Source: Puniceicoccaceae bacterium (GTDB taxonomy: Bacteria > Verrucomicrobiota > Verrucomicrobiia > Opitutales > JAFGAQ01). From it: a stretch of DNA of 64,000 bases. The stretch spans positions 496,001-560,000 of the forward strand of contig JANQOQ010000006.1 in the NCBI GenBank assembly GCA_028285755.1, given 5' to 3'. Position 1 is the first letter of the stretch; every line of letters starts with the position of its first letter. Positions 16,830-31,091 of the stretch are shown here, piece by piece. Below the pieces are notes generated by a model that saw nothing but the letters and a program-made list of their open reading frames with translations, searched no databases and was not told the DNA's origin. The position numbers and the translations under genes were made by a program.

Positions 16830-16848
16830 ACGCTGGCCGGACTCAGTT

Positions 16849-17829
16849 ATGATCCGGTTTATACTACAGCGTTTCATTCAATCGGTGTTGCTCATTTACA
16901 TTGTCGCAACACTGGTCTTTTTGTTGGTACGCATCACACCGGGAGGTCCCTTTAGTCAGGATCGCAATCTGCGTCCTGAGCAAATCGTACAGCTTGAGGA
17001 GCAATACGGTTTGAGCGAAACCGGATTCCATCAATACTATAAATTCATTTATAGCCTAAGCCCCAAGCAGCTAAACCCTGTCGGCCTCATACAATGGGAT
17101 ATTGAAAAGGCATTCGGAGTCGATCTCGGGTATTCGATGCGTTACGAGGGCCGTCGGGTAAACCAGCTCCTTCAAGATTCTCTCCCGACCTCATTTGAGC
17201 TGGGCCTCTACGCACTGCTACTCGCCATGGTAGTGGGGGTTATCAGCGGTGTAGCCGCTTCAGTTTATCCCGACCAATGGCCCGATCGCGCACTCAGCAT
17301 CTTCTATACACTAGGCATCTGCATACCGGCGTTGGCACTGGCACCAATTCTTATCGGGTTTTTCGGTTTTATGCTGCCCTCGTCGCTTCAATTGCCCGTT
17401 ATGCACTGGGACTCACCATCCCACAAAGTATTACCGGTTCTCGCTTTGTCGTTTTATTATTTGGGCAGCCTGGGACGACTCACACGTGCATACATGCTGG
17501 AGGTTTCGTCCGCACCTTACCTAAAAGCGGCTCGCGCAAAAGGCCTTGGTACATGGAAGATCGCATTTAAGCACGGCCTGCTTTCTACCCTATCCCCCAT
17601 CATCGCTTACATCGGGCCCACCGCTGCCCATTTACTGACTGGTTCCTTTGTAGTGGAAGCTATATTCAACATTCCCGGGATGGGGATGCACCTCGTGAAC
17701 AGCGCGCTCAACCGCGACTACTCGCTGCTCATCGGCTGTGTTTTAGTCTACACGGTCTTAATTGTAGTTCTGAATACGATAGCAGATATCATCGCCTATT
17801 ATTTAAACCCACAAAGCCGGGAATCATGA
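16849..17829 (+). CDS. oligopeptide/dipeptide-type ABC permease, OppB/DppB family
   Basis: The 326-residue protein has six membrane helices. The N-terminal IRFILQRFIQSVLLIYIVATLVF opening, the RITPGGPF motif (about 28-35) and the EAA loop YLKAARAKGLG (about 224-234) followed by HGL are diagnostic of the OppB/DppB family. It forms a heterodimeric pore with the product of the next gene, whose ATG overlaps its stop (ATGA). No substrate-binding protein or ATPase gene is adjacent, so the importer is incomplete here. Substrate (peptide, nickel or other) is undetermined. Confidence 0.88.
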   Translation: MIRFILQRFIQSVLLIYIVATLVFLLVRITPGGPFSQDRNLRPEQIVQLEEQYGLSETGFHQYYKFIYSLSPKQLNPVGLIQWDIEKAFGVDLGYSMRYEGRRVNQLLQDSLPTSFELGLYALLLAMVVGVISGVAASVYPDQWPDRALSIFYTLGICIPALALAPILIGFFGFMLPSSLQLPVMHWDSPSHKVLPVLALSFYYLGSLGRLTRAYMLEVSSAPYLKAARAKGLGTWKIAFKHGLLSTLSPIIAYIGPTAAHLLTGSFVVEAIFNIPGMGMHLVNSALNRDYSLLIGCVLVYTVLIVVLNTIADIIAYYLNPQSRES

Positions 17830-18656
17830 TCAGCCGTCTAAAAAAACTATGGCAATATGAGCCTGGGCTGGTGGGCTGCTCAGTCGCTTTTCTGGGTATC
17901 GCTACGATTTGTTTCCTGGGTGGGCTCCTGATTCCGCATGATCCCCATGTTCAAAACTTACCACTCGGACCGACTTCACCCAGCCTTGAGTATTGGCTGG
18001 GCACCGATTCTCTAGGGCGTGATCTGCTTGCACGCATTCTCCAGGGAGGCAGAGTTTCTCTCCTCATTGCGCTATCCGCAGCCTTTATCGCGACCAGCAT
18101 TGGTGTCACCTATGGCTCAATATCCGGATATCTAGGAGGCTGGATCGATGCGGCGATGATGCGTTTATTGGATATTCTATATGCTATCCCTTTCATTCTT
18201 TTGGTGATCCTGTTGATGGCTGTTTTTGGTCGTAGTTTTTGGGTTCTGTTTATCGCGATTGGGAGTGTGCAATGGCTTACACTGGCGCGCATTGTCCGTG
18301 CAAACATCATTCAACTAAAATCTAAAACGTTCGTGGAAGCCGCAGAAACCTTCGGCCAATCCCGGGCAAACATACTGATTAGGCATTTGCTGCCCAACTT
18401 GATCGGCCCGGTAATCGTTTACTCCACCCTACTTTTACCCACTGCCATCCTTATGGAATCTGCACTCAGCTTCCTGGGACTCGGAGTGCAACCGCCGGAC
18501 AGCTCTTGGGGTAGCCTCATTCGCGATGGCGCCGATAAGATGGTCAGCTACCCCTGGCTCATGGCATTTCCTACGGTCTTTTTTGTGGGTACACTGCTTT
18601 GCCTCAATCTGCTCGGGGATCGCCTGAGAGACCACCTGGATGTACGAAAGCTCTAA
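17826..18656 (+). CDS. oligopeptide/dipeptide-type ABC permease, OppC/DppC family
   Basis: The 276-residue protein has the OppC/DppC plan: an N-terminal helix (about 18-36), the motif [22 protein letters not shown] (about 58-79, partner-permease signature), then five more helices. The EAA loop [23 protein letters not shown] is at about 168-190, and [16 protein letters not shown] near 214-229 is typical. It pairs with the preceding permease. Its stop overlaps the stop of the convergent minus-strand gene by 4 nt (18653-18656), leaving no room for a terminator between them. Confidence 0.88.
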   Translation: MISRLKKLWQYEPGLVGCSVAFLGIATICFLGGLLIPHDPHVQNLPLGPTSPSLEYWLGTDSLGRDLLARILQGGRVSLLIALSAAFIATSIGVTYGSISGYLGGWIDAAMMRLLDILYAIPFILLVILLMAVFGRSFWVLFIAIGSVQWLTLARIVRANIIQLKSKTFVEAAETFGQSRANILIRHLLPNLIGPVIVYSTLLLPTAILMESALSFLGLGVQPPDSSWGSLIRDGADKMVSYPWLMAFPTVFFVGTLLCLNLLGDRLRDHLDVRKL

Positions 18657-20629
18657 AGCTTATCGATAATTTCTGCTAAATCCTTAGTGGGAAGTAAGCA
18701 CTGCTGCCCCACGCATAACTGAAAATCTTGCCCACCAAGTTCAGCACTACGCTCTATATGCAAAGGCCTCCAGGATTTTTCAGCAATTGCCTTCAAGAGA
18801 TCCCCCACATCTATCCCAGCACCTATCTTGAGCACCGCGATCCCAATCGCATCCCAGGTGAAACCTTCCAATGCATAGCTGATACCACTCGGCATACGCG
18901 AAGCCTTATCAGAATAAGCCACCCTAAGCTTTGCCAATACCTTCTCGTATTTTGCATCCCCGGTGATCGCATAGAGTCGGGAAAATACATGCACGAGTAC
19001 TGCGTTTCCAGATGGGTAAGCATTATCGAGCCATTCCTTCTTGCGAACTACCAGATCCGTCTGATTTTTACCCGTAAAGTAAAATCCCATGCCGTCCACT
19101 GCACCAAACTCATTCATTAGTTTTTCGACCAGCTCTTTCGCGCGATTGAGGTAAGCTTCCTGACTATCCGTTTCAATCCACTCCGCATAAGCCGCATACT
19201 GCAGATTCGCATAGGCGAAATAGGCATAATCATCAATAAATCCTGCAGGGCTCTGGCTTTCCTCACTCTCATAAATGACTGCCTTGAGAGAACCGCTCTC
19301 GCCTCGTGCCCTGTCCCAGAGCGTATCCAGACCTCTTTTTGCCATTTCCAGGTAGCGTTTACTGACTTCAGTTGCACCTGCAACAGCGAGACCCTTGAGC
19401 AGCAACGCGTTCCAGCCTACCAGGACTTTGCGGTCGATGACCGGCTTATCCCGACTCTCACGTGCAGTTTTAAGCAGCTTCAGGCTTTCCTGATAACCGG
19501 CAAAGTCTTCTTCAGTCATTTTCCACGGGTAAGGATTGGAAGGTTTACCAGCCGAGATTTGAAAATCCTTGGAAAATACGGAAGCGTCATCGCCCAGTAC
19601 TGCCTCAACCGCTTCCTGCGTCCACATATAATATGCACCTTCGCCATCTTTGCTGTCGGCATCCATCGCGGCGGCAAACAAACCCGTATCGTTCATAAAT
19701 TCCTGCTCCAGGAACGTCACCGTATCTTCAATCACCCGCGGGATTGCGGATACATCGTAAATCGTCGATGCTTTCGCAAGGGTTTCGATGAGCAGTGCAT
19801 TATCGTAGAGCATCTTTTCGAAATGCGGGATACGCCACTCCGCATCTACACTGTAGCGATAAAACGCACCCCCCAGCTGATCATAAAGGCCACTGTAAAT
19901 CATCGCATTTGCGGTCGTTTGCACACTTTGGTCAATCGCTGCTTCAAGCTCCACGGTGCAGGCCTCCGCACTGCGAATCGCCATCAGATATCCCAATATC
20001 TGGCTCGGTGGAAACTTGGGGGCACTGCTAAAGCCTCCGTATTCCTTATCCAATTGACCTGTAATACCCCGAGCACCCTGCAGCAAATATTGATTATTCC
20101 AGGGAGTCTCTTCGGTTCCAGCCTGTTGGGAGATATGTTGTATGTTTTGAGTGATTGCATCGGCATTGCCGACGAGATCATCTTTCTGCTTCTCATAAGC
20201 CTCGTGAATACGAACCAACAGATGGGGCCAGGGGATAATGCCGTGGCCTCGGTCTTCTGGAGGAAAATAGGTGCCTCCCATAAAAGGTCTTTTATCCGGT
20301 AGACAAAACACATTCAGGGGCCATCCGCCTTGCTGATTGAGCATCTGTACAGCCTCCATATAAAAGTGATCCACATCCGGCCGCTCCTCCCGATCCACTT
20401 TCACGCAGATGAAATGCCGGTTCATGATACCTGCGATATAATCATCTTCAAAGCACTCATGCGCCATCACATGACACCAGTGACAGGAGGAATACCCGAT
20501 GGATACCAGCACCGGCTTGTCCTCTTCTTTTGCGGTTTCAAAGGCTTCCTCGCACCAGGGCCACCAGTGCACGGGATTATCCGCATGCTGCTTCAGATAA
20601 AGGCTCGATTCTTTATTTAGACGATTCAC
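18653..20629 (-). CDS. yyaL: YyaL/DUF255-type thioredoxin-domain protein
   Basis: The 658-residue protein has an N-terminal thioredoxin-like domain (about 1-170) with the DUF255 signature [10 protein letters not shown] (46-55; the cysteines are at 49 and 52), NPVHWWPW (18-25), KVDREERPD (about 77-85) and GGWPLNVF (about 98-105). A long alpha/alpha-barrel domain resembling N-acylglucosamine epimerase or glycosidase folds follows (about 230-650). The family (relatives of human SPATA20) is widespread, but its biochemical role is unclear. Length is typical. It is convergent with the permease operon and divergent from argH. Confidence 0.9.
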   Translation of the reverse strand: MNRLNKESSLYLKQHADNPVHWWPWCEEAFETAKEEDKPVLVSIGYSSCHWCHVMAHECFEDDYIAGIMNRHFICVKVDREERPDVDHFYMEAVQMLNQQGGWPLNVFCLPDKRPFMGGTYFPPEDRGHGIIPWPHLLVRIHEAYEKQKDDLVGNADAITQNIQHISQQAGTEETPWNNQYLLQGARGITGQLDKEYGGFSSAPKFPPSQILGYLMAIRSAEACTVELEAAIDQSVQTTANAMIYSGLYDQLGGAFYRYSVDAEWRIPHFEKMLYDNALLIETLAKASTIYDVSAIPRVIEDTVTFLEQEFMNDTGLFAAAMDADSKDGEGAYYMWTQEAVEAVLGDDASVFSKDFQISAGKPSNPYPWKMTEEDFAGYQESLKLLKTARESRDKPVIDRKVLVGWNALLLKGLAVAGATEVSKRYLEMAKRGLDTLWDRARGESGSLKAVIYESEESQSPAGFIDDYAYFAYANLQYAAYAEWIETDSQEAYLNRAKELVEKLMNEFGAVDGMGFYFTGKNQTDLVVRKKEWLDNAYPSGNAVLVHVFSRLYAITGDAKYEKVLAKLRVAYSDKASRMPSGISYALEGFTWDAIGIAVLKIGAGIDVGDLLKAIAEKSWRPLHIERSAELGGQDFQLCVGQQCLLPTKDLAEIIDKL

Positions 20630-20660
20630 ATTATTGGGTATGAGTGATTATAGGCATTAA

Positions 20661-20829
20661 AACCTATCTCAAATTCAATAAATGATCATGGTGCGAGCAA
20701 AAAAGTGAGCAGCGCAAGGCGGCTTGTCCTGTTGTGTGCATGCGCACATGAAGGTCAAGCTAACGCCGCGAACTCACTTTTTAGCAGCATCCTACTAGCA
20801 CAAAGCCCTTTACGGTTTTAAGATAGGTT
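20661..20829. repeat. large nested inverted repeat between divergent yyaL and argH
   Basis: Outer arms AACCTATCTCAAA (20661-20673) and its near-exact complement (20817-20829) match at 12 of 13 positions. Inside, AAAAGTGAG (20701-20709) pairs with CTCACTTTT (20773-20781), and GGCGGCTTG (20718-20726) pairs partly with CAAGC and GCCGC (20756-20769). A central near-palindrome GTGTGCATGCGCAC is at 20734-20747. The 270-bp gap holds no gene. The element resembles a REP/MITE-type repeat or a cruciform-forming site. As it lies between divergent starts, it is unlikely to be a terminator. Confidence 0.55.
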
Positions 20830-20899
20830 CCAGTAAACCCTCGTTTTCATTTGGATAATTGCTCTTGATTTCAATAACTTCAATTAACATTCTACTTAG

Positions 20900-22300
20900 A
20901 TGCAAAACGGCAGCCAGGCAACCTGGGGAGGTCGATTCAAAGATCTGCCTGCCCAGAATATGATCCAAATGGGGGAATCCGTGTCCTTCGACTACAAGCT
21001 CGCGCCCTATGATATCGCTTGCAGCCGTGCCCATGCCCAGATGCTGGCTAAAGTAGGAATTCTCACTACTGAAGAGCAACAGGCCATTGACGAGGGCCTC
21101 CAGGCACTACTCAAAACGATCGAAGCCGGTGAATTCGACTGGAACCCCACACTGGAAGACGTACACATGAATATTGAGCAGGCGTTGCTCAAGATCACAC
21201 CTGCAGCAGCTAAGCTCCACACCGCCCGTAGCCGTAACGACCAGGTCGCAACCGATACGCACCTCTACATAAAGGACGTATCCGCAAAGCTCATCGCCAA
21301 AATTAAAGCCTGCACACTCGCTTTCGTAGATCATGCCGCTGCCAATCTGGAGCAACCGGCCCCCAGCTACACCCACTTGCAGCGAGCTCAACCCATCACC
21401 ATTGCACACTACTGCCTGGCCTGGGTGGAAATGCTCTATCGCGATATTCTGGAATTTGAAAATGTAAACGAGCGCGCGAACGTATGCCCGCTTGGCTCCG
21501 GCGCATTGGCAGGCACTACCCTGCCCATTGATCGCGAATATACCGCATCACTCCTGGGTTTCGTGGATTCCAACGGGAACCCACGAGTCACGACGAATTC
21601 ACTGGATGCTATCGCCTCGCGCGACCTCATCACCAAGTTCGCTTTTGCATGCTCGCAGCTTGCCAACCACTTTTCGCGACTTGCGGAAGACTGGATACTC
21701 TGGGCGAGTGCAGAGTTTCAATTTATCCACTTGCCGGATGCCTATACCACAGGCTCGAGCCTGATGCCGCAGAAACGCAACCCGGATGCTCTCGAGCTTA
21801 CCCGAGGCAAAGCATCCCGCGTGCAGGGAAACCTGATGACCCTGCTCAGCCTCAGCAAAGCACAGGCTCTCACTTACAATCGTGACTTACAGGAAGATAA
21901 GCCCGCTGCCTTTGATTCGGCCGAACAGGTCTCCATGATACTCGATACCTTTGCGGATTTACTGCCCAAAGTTGCCTTTAATCATGCAAAGCTGAAGGAA
22001 GCTGCTCTCGATCCTATACTCTTTGCGACTGATATCGCGGACTATCTTGTAGAGAAGGGAGTGCCCTTCCGGGATTCGCACCACATTGTGGGTCAGCTGG
22101 TTGCAGAGGCCGAAAAATCAGGGATGGCGCTCAACGAGATCCCACTCGAGACTGCGCAACAAATCTCAACTCAGTTAGCTGAAGATTTTTATCAGGTTTT
22201 CGATTTCGAACGCTCTATTTCCAAGCGTATTGCAACCGGAATGCCAAATCCCAGGTTGAATGCCGGGCTGATCGAACAGTGGCGTCAAAAAATAAGCTAA
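20900..22300 (+). CDS. argH: argininosuccinate lyase
   Basis: The 466-residue protein has normal family length and begins with WGGRFKDLPAQ, typical of ArgH. The fumarase/lyase signature GSSLMPQKRNPDALE is at about 283-297, including the catalytic-loop serine. TARSRNDQV near 110-118 and THLQRAQP near 157-164 are further family motifs. ArgH cleaves argininosuccinate to arginine and fumarate, the last step of arginine synthesis, as a cytosolic homotetramer. It stands alone, with no other arg gene adjacent. The start ATG at 20900 has no Shine-Dalgarno sequence. A 111-bp palindrome-rich gap separates it from gyrB. Confidence 0.96.
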   Translation: MQNGSQATWGGRFKDLPAQNMIQMGESVSFDYKLAPYDIACSRAHAQMLAKVGILTTEEQQAIDEGLQALLKTIEAGEFDWNPTLEDVHMNIEQALLKITPAAAKLHTARSRNDQVATDTHLYIKDVSAKLIAKIKACTLAFVDHAAANLEQPAPSYTHLQRAQPITIAHYCLAWVEMLYRDILEFENVNERANVCPLGSGALAGTTLPIDREYTASLLGFVDSNGNPRVTTNSLDAIASRDLITKFAFACSQLANHFSRLAEDWILWASAEFQFIHLPDAYTTGSSLMPQKRNPDALELTRGKASRVQGNLMTLLSLSKAQALTYNRDLQEDKPAAFDSAEQVSMILDTFADLLPKVAFNHAKLKEAALDPILFATDIADYLVEKGVPFRDSHHIVGQLVAEAEKSGMALNEIPLETAQQISTQLAEDFYQVFDFERSISKRIATGMPNPRLNAGLIEQWRQKIS

Positions 22301-22309
22301 ACAATTCAT

Positions 22310-22338
22310 TATAAGTTACTGAAAAACAATAACTTATA
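22310..22338. repeat. 9-bp inverted repeat in the argH-gyrB gap
   Basis: TATAAGTTA (22310-22318) and TAACTTATA (22330-22338) are perfect complements separated by 11 nt, starting 10 bp after the argH stop. There is no T-run downstream, so it is a weak terminator candidate at best. It may be an operator or a supercoiling-sensitive cruciform. Confidence 0.4.
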
Positions 22339-22339
22339 G

Positions 22340-24922
<2,583 letters not shown>

Positions 24923-24952
24923 CGCCCCCCTACCCCTAAACCTATATAAACT

Positions 24953-27370
<2,418 letters not shown>

Positions 27371-27375
27371 ACGAT

Positions 27376-27399
27376 TGGGTTATTAATGTTGATAACCCA
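27376..27399 (+). terminator. hairpin after gyrA, possible weak terminator
   Basis: TGGGTTAT (27376-27383) pairs perfectly with ATAACCCA (27392-27399) around an 8-nt loop, 5 bp after the gyrA stop. Only a short broken T-run follows (TTGATTTTC), and the priA ATG is 9 bp further on. It may partly separate priA from the gyrBA transcript or affect priA translation. Confidence 0.4.
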
Positions 27400-27408
27400 T
27401 TGATTTTC

Positions 27409-29643
27409 ATGCAGATAGTTGAAGTCAGGGTTTTCTCGAACGTAGACAAAACCCTGCACTATCGGGTGCCCCCAGATCTGCAAATTCCGGCTGTTGGCTC
27501 GTTGGTTAAAGTGCCTTTGATGAACCGCTGGGATACCGGTATTGTTCTATCCCATACGGATCAAGTTGATTTTGACCCGGCGAAGCTAAAGAACATCCAT
27601 TCAGCGATATTTCCAGAACCGGTCATTACCCGGGACCTGCTCAAGATGGTGGATTGGATCGCCAACTACTACGGGCATTCTGCTGCGCAGATACTGGACG
27701 CGATGCTGCCCCCTACCCTGCGCAATCCGCCCAAAGCCAAAAAAATCGCTATGCTACAGCTCACCGATGCCGGGAAATCGCTGGATATCGACTCTCTCCC
27801 CAAATCCGCCAAAAAGCAAAAAGCCTTGCTCATCGCACTGAGAAATACGGCTAAATCCGTTCCCAAACTGGACTTCCTCAAAGGACAAAATATATCCACC
27901 GCAATCGCCAAATCACTCATCGAAAAAGCCTACCTCCAGGAAACTTTTATCGATTCCGAACGCCTGGGATATACGGATGAACTCGCTACAATGGACGCCC
28001 TCAAACCCAAAGCCTTTGAACTCTCTGAGGAGCAAAGAGAAGCCGTAGATTCAATTGTGCAAGCCGTTCGTATGCAGCAATTTAAACCCACCCTACTTCA
28101 TGGGGTAACGGGCTCTGGAAAGACAGAAGTTTATGTGCGTGCCATACAGGAAATCTTGAAAAATCCGACCGCCTCAGCACTGTTTTTGGTACCCGAGGTT
28201 GCACTTGCACCTCAAACCGTAGGAACATTACGAAATCGCCTCGAATCCGAAGGCTCCAAAGTCGTCGTGTGGCACAGTCATTTATCGGAAGGAGAGCGTC
28301 GGGATAGCTGGCTTAAAATCGCCCGGGGGGAAACACGCATCGTCGTGGGTGCACGCTCAGCTGTTTTCACCCCGATCCAAAATTTGAAGCTAGTCGTTGT
28401 CGATGAAGAGCACGAGCCCGCTTACAAACAGGATGAAAATCCACGTTATCACGGTCGGGATATCGCTGTATATCGGGCCAAGCTTAATAATTGCTGCTGT
28501 ATACTGGGCTCCGCAACCCCTTCACTCGAGTCGCTCTACAATGTGAAAGCCCGAAAATACGAGGTAATCCGCCTGACTAAGCGGGTCGATGACCGCGAAC
28601 TGCCCAAAATTCACATCGTGGACATGCGACTCGAATTCCGCAAAAACAAAAAAGAGGAGATACTATCCCAGAAACTCAAAGATGAGCTCCAAAACCGTCT
28701 CGAACGCCAGGAACAGTCCATCCTTTTCCTCAATCGCCGTGGATTTACTAAAAACTTGATCTGCCGGGAATGTGGCTGGGTAGCCATGTCGCCGGAGTGC
28801 AGCATCCCCCTCACCTATCATCAGTTTGACCACCGCTTACGCTGCCATATTTCCGGCTATGAAGCACCTGCTCCCAGGCAATGCCCTGAGTGCAAATCGA
28901 AGAATATCCATGGGGAAGGCTTTGGCACACAAAAGGTGGAAACGGTCGTCAAAGCACTCCTACCCAAAGCCCGTGTCATGCGCATCGATACGGATACCAT
29001 GTCCAAAAAGAACCGACTGCGTGAAATCCTCGCTGATTTCCGGAAAGGGAAAATCGACATCCTTGTAGGCACCCAAATGATCGCCAAAGGCCTGGATTTC
29101 CCAAATGTCACACTAGTATCCCTCGTCAATGCCGATCAATCTCTGTACATGGAGGACTTTCGCGCTGCCGAACGTACTTTCCAGCTGCTTGTGCAAGTCT
29201 CCGGGCGTGCAGGGCGCGGAGATCGGGCCGGTGAGGTCATCATCCAAACCTCAACACCCCATGCGGCCCCCATCCAGTTCGCCCGGCACTCCGACTTTGA
29301 CGGCTTCCTTGAAGACGAAATCGAACTCCGCCGCGAATTCAACTACCCCCCTTTCCGCCATTTAATCCGCCACCTCATACGCGGACCCAATGAAGATAAA
29401 GTACGTTATTTCGCGGAAAATTGGCGTAAGTCATTAGATGAGAAAAACTTGGACTACCTGGATATTCGAGGGCCCATCCCCGCTCCCATTGAAAAAATCA
29501 ACTCAGAATACCGCTACCAGATCTGGTATTTTACCAATCAGATTATAAAAACAATCGAGCAGTTAAATACTCTCAGAGCCGATTTTCTCTGGGAAAAATC
29601 AATCACCCAAGTCCTGGATGTCGATGCAATCAATCTACGCTGA
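27409..29643 (+). CDS. priA: primosomal protein N' (replication-restart helicase PriA) with an altered zinc site
   Basis: The protein has 744 residues from the ATG at 27409; a TTG at 27400 is a possible alternative. It has an N-terminal DNA-binding domain (1-100), a superfamily 2 helicase core with Walker A GVTGSGKTEVY (about 233-243) and DEEHEPAYKQDENPRYHGRD (about 336-355), then a zinc region (about 450-500), and motifs GTQMIAKGLDFP and QVSGRAGRGDR. PriA reloads DnaB at stalled forks. The zinc region reads CRECGW, SPECSIP, RCHIS, CPEC. Compared with E. coli, the positions of C445 and C466 are serines, so one of two zinc sites keeps only two cysteines. The rest appears intact. Confidence 0.93.
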   Translation: MQIVEVRVFSNVDKTLHYRVPPDLQIPAVGSLVKVPLMNRWDTGIVLSHTDQVDFDPAKLKNIHSAIFPEPVITRDLLKMVDWIANYYGHSAAQILDAMLPPTLRNPPKAKKIAMLQLTDAGKSLDIDSLPKSAKKQKALLIALRNTAKSVPKLDFLKGQNISTAIAKSLIEKAYLQETFIDSERLGYTDELATMDALKPKAFELSEEQREAVDSIVQAVRMQQFKPTLLHGVTGSGKTEVYVRAIQEILKNPTASALFLVPEVALAPQTVGTLRNRLESEGSKVVVWHSHLSEGERRDSWLKIARGETRIVVGARSAVFTPIQNLKLVVVDEEHEPAYKQDENPRYHGRDIAVYRAKLNNCCCILGSATPSLESLYNVKARKYEVIRLTKRVDDRELPKIHIVDMRLEFRKNKKEEILSQKLKDELQNRLERQEQSILFLNRRGFTKNLICRECGWVAMSPECSIPLTYHQFDHRLRCHISGYEAPAPRQCPECKSKNIHGEGFGTQKVETVVKALLPKARVMRIDTDTMSKKNRLREILADFRKGKIDILVGTQMIAKGLDFPNVTLVSLVNADQSLYMEDFRAAERTFQLLVQVSGRAGRGDRAGEVIIQTSTPHAAPIQFARHSDFDGFLEDEIELRREFNYPPFRHLIRHLIRGPNEDKVRYFAENWRKSLDEKNLDYLDIRGPIPAPIEKINSEYRYQIWYFTNQIIKTIEQLNTLRADFLWEKSITQVLDVDAINLR

Positions 29644-29826
29644 TAAGCGAGACCGCGCCTCTTTAATAAGCGCCTCCTGACGTGCCTTCTCGTTGTTGGA
29701 GAGATAGTTATCGATCTCCTTCACGGCTTTCTCCATTGTTTCTGTCACATACTTAAGGCCACAAATGTAAAATGACCCATCCTGCTGCTTATAGATGGTA
29801 TAGCCTTTATATTCGTTCGTTACCAT
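29635..29826 (-). CDS. small hypothetical protein
   Basis: I do not recognise this 63-residue protein. It begins MVTNEYKGYTIYKQQDGSFYICGLKY, which looks like a small beta-sheet unit. A helical, charged second half follows (about 27-63), with Glu, Lys and Arg. There is no signal peptide or membrane segment. It is convergent with priA, and the two ends overlap by 9 bp. It is separated from the divergent polysaccharide locus by a 128-bp A/T-rich gap. The plausible amphipathic pattern and good initiation context suggest a real gene, but no function can be given. Confidence 0.55.
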   Translation of the reverse strand: MVTNEYKGYTIYKQQDGSFYICGLKYVTETMEKAVKEIDNYLSNNEKARQEALIKEARSRLSA

Positions 29827-29897
29827 TATTACCTAAGATTATTGATATGAAATACTTAAGATACGGACAACCCACTCAATACTGAAGAGCGTTTTCT

Positions 29898-29917
29898 AAT
29901 TTTATAAAAATAAAATT
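29898..29917. repeat. A/T inverted repeat in the promoter region of the polysaccharide locus
   Basis: AATTTTAT (29898-29905) and ATAAAATT (29910-29917) are perfect complements with a 4-nt spacer. They lie 38 bp before the first gene of the locus in a very A/T-rich gap (29827-29954). Such a sequence may act as an UP-like element or a binding site for a nucleoid protein; this is inferred from composition and position only. Confidence 0.3.
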
Positions 29918-29954
29918 TGGTGTTATGCTTAAAATAAATAATATTTGAACTAAA

Positions 29955-31034
29955 ATGCACGGCAAACAACATCCCTATAACCAACAAGTCACTTTCAGAT
30001 TACAGTACTATAAGAAGCGCTTTTCTTGGGTATTTGGAATCATTGCAATCCTAAGCGCCTTATTACCAATAATAGGGGTATTGATTTCACTCATTTTGCC
30101 CAATCACCATTTTACTGCGGATGCATTCCTTTTCATCCCTCCCATCTTGCTAATCTATGCCTACATATTTAGTAGCATTGTATTTCTTATCGTCAGACCT
30201 AGAAGAATATCTGTCGTAATCGCCATTGCATTGTTTGCAGTGATGCAAAGCCTGCTCGGCTTTGAATATCGGCTCCCTGATAACAAGGCTATCAAAACAG
30301 AGCATATCAATGTAATCACTTGGAATTGCGGTCAAAATAAAGGTTACTCTCTCGATTCCACAATCAAACGTAAAAAAGTTAACATGGTATTGTTGCAAGG
30401 GGGAACCCAACACAACTCCAAGTTATTGGAAGACAGAGACTTTTGGAGATCGCACCACCGCGAAGGCGAGTATAGAGTATTTACAAATCATGAACTGCTC
30501 GAAATCGAAAAGCTAACAGCATTAGGAAAGGTACCTTACCACTATGGGATGCGTTATTTATTGAAAATTCGCGAAGGGCAGACCCTGGCGGTCTACAACA
30601 TCCACCTACCAACATTTAAAGATCCCATACTGGCAATTCGTAGCGCATTGTTTGCATTCGATATCAAAGGTTGCTTCAGTGCCCTGAACGAGCTTGGCAA
30701 AATCTGGCAAATTCATCATGATTGCAGTCTCGCGCTAATGCGCAAAATCCGATCTGAAACTGAGACCTTTTTAGTCGGCGGAGACTTCAATTCTACACCC
30801 CATACTTGGATTCATCGTAACCTGGCTCAATACAGTACAGACTCTCATGATGGGCTCGGGTATGGCTATGGATGGACTATCCCCGGACGCAATAATCAAG
30901 CGCTGATTCTCCCCGATTCCATCTACCGAATAGACTACATTTTCGCTTCAAAAGAGCTGGAATTGCACAAGCAAAGTGTTCTAAAAGCGCCGTTAGCACA
31001 GCATAGGCCTGTATTCTGCTCTCTCAGTTTTTGA
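29955..31034 (+). CDS. membrane-anchored endonuclease/exonuclease/phosphatase (EEP) fold protein, likely altered active site
   Basis: The 359-residue protein has three membrane helices (about 25-49, 56-80, 84-103) and a periplasmic or cytosolic EEP-fold domain (about 115-359). Motifs retained: ITWNCG (N124), YNIHLP (H217), GGDFNSTP (D277, N279), RIDYIF (D327) and HRPV (H350). Two active-site acids are changed: LLQG in place of LLQE (Gly149 for the metal-binding Glu), and QH in place of DH (Gln349 for Asp). The domain may therefore be inactive or have another role. It is the first gene of the locus, 57 bp before the next start. The family hydrolyses phosphodiesters in lipids or nucleic acids; the substrate here is unknown. 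Confidence 0.75.
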   Translation: MHGKQHPYNQQVTFRLQYYKKRFSWVFGIIAILSALLPIIGVLISLILPNHHFTADAFLFIPPILLIYAYIFSSIVFLIVRPRRISVVIAIALFAVMQSLLGFEYRLPDNKAIKTEHINVITWNCGQNKGYSLDSTIKRKKVNMVLLQGGTQHNSKLLEDRDFWRSHHREGEYRVFTNHELLEIEKLTALGKVPYHYGMRYLLKIREGQTLAVYNIHLPTFKDPILAIRSALFAFDIKGCFSALNELGKIWQIHHDCSLALMRKIRSETETFLVGGDFNSTPHTWIHRNLAQYSTDSHDGLGYGYGWTIPGRNNQALILPDSIYRIDYIFASKELELHKQSVLKAPLAQHRPVFCSLSF

Positions 31035-31091
31035 TTGTAATTTATTACAAAAAACATTGGATAGTGACCATCTATTCAATAATTGACCAAC

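Noticed and set aside
18653-18656. Overlapping convergent stop codons of oppC-like and yyaL genes as a regulatory feature
   Set aside because: A 4-nt overlap of ends is common in compact genomes and has no further structure around it.
20701-20781. Bidirectional terminator between yyaL and argH
   Set aside because: The flanking genes diverge, so their 3' ends are elsewhere; a terminator here would have no transcript to stop.
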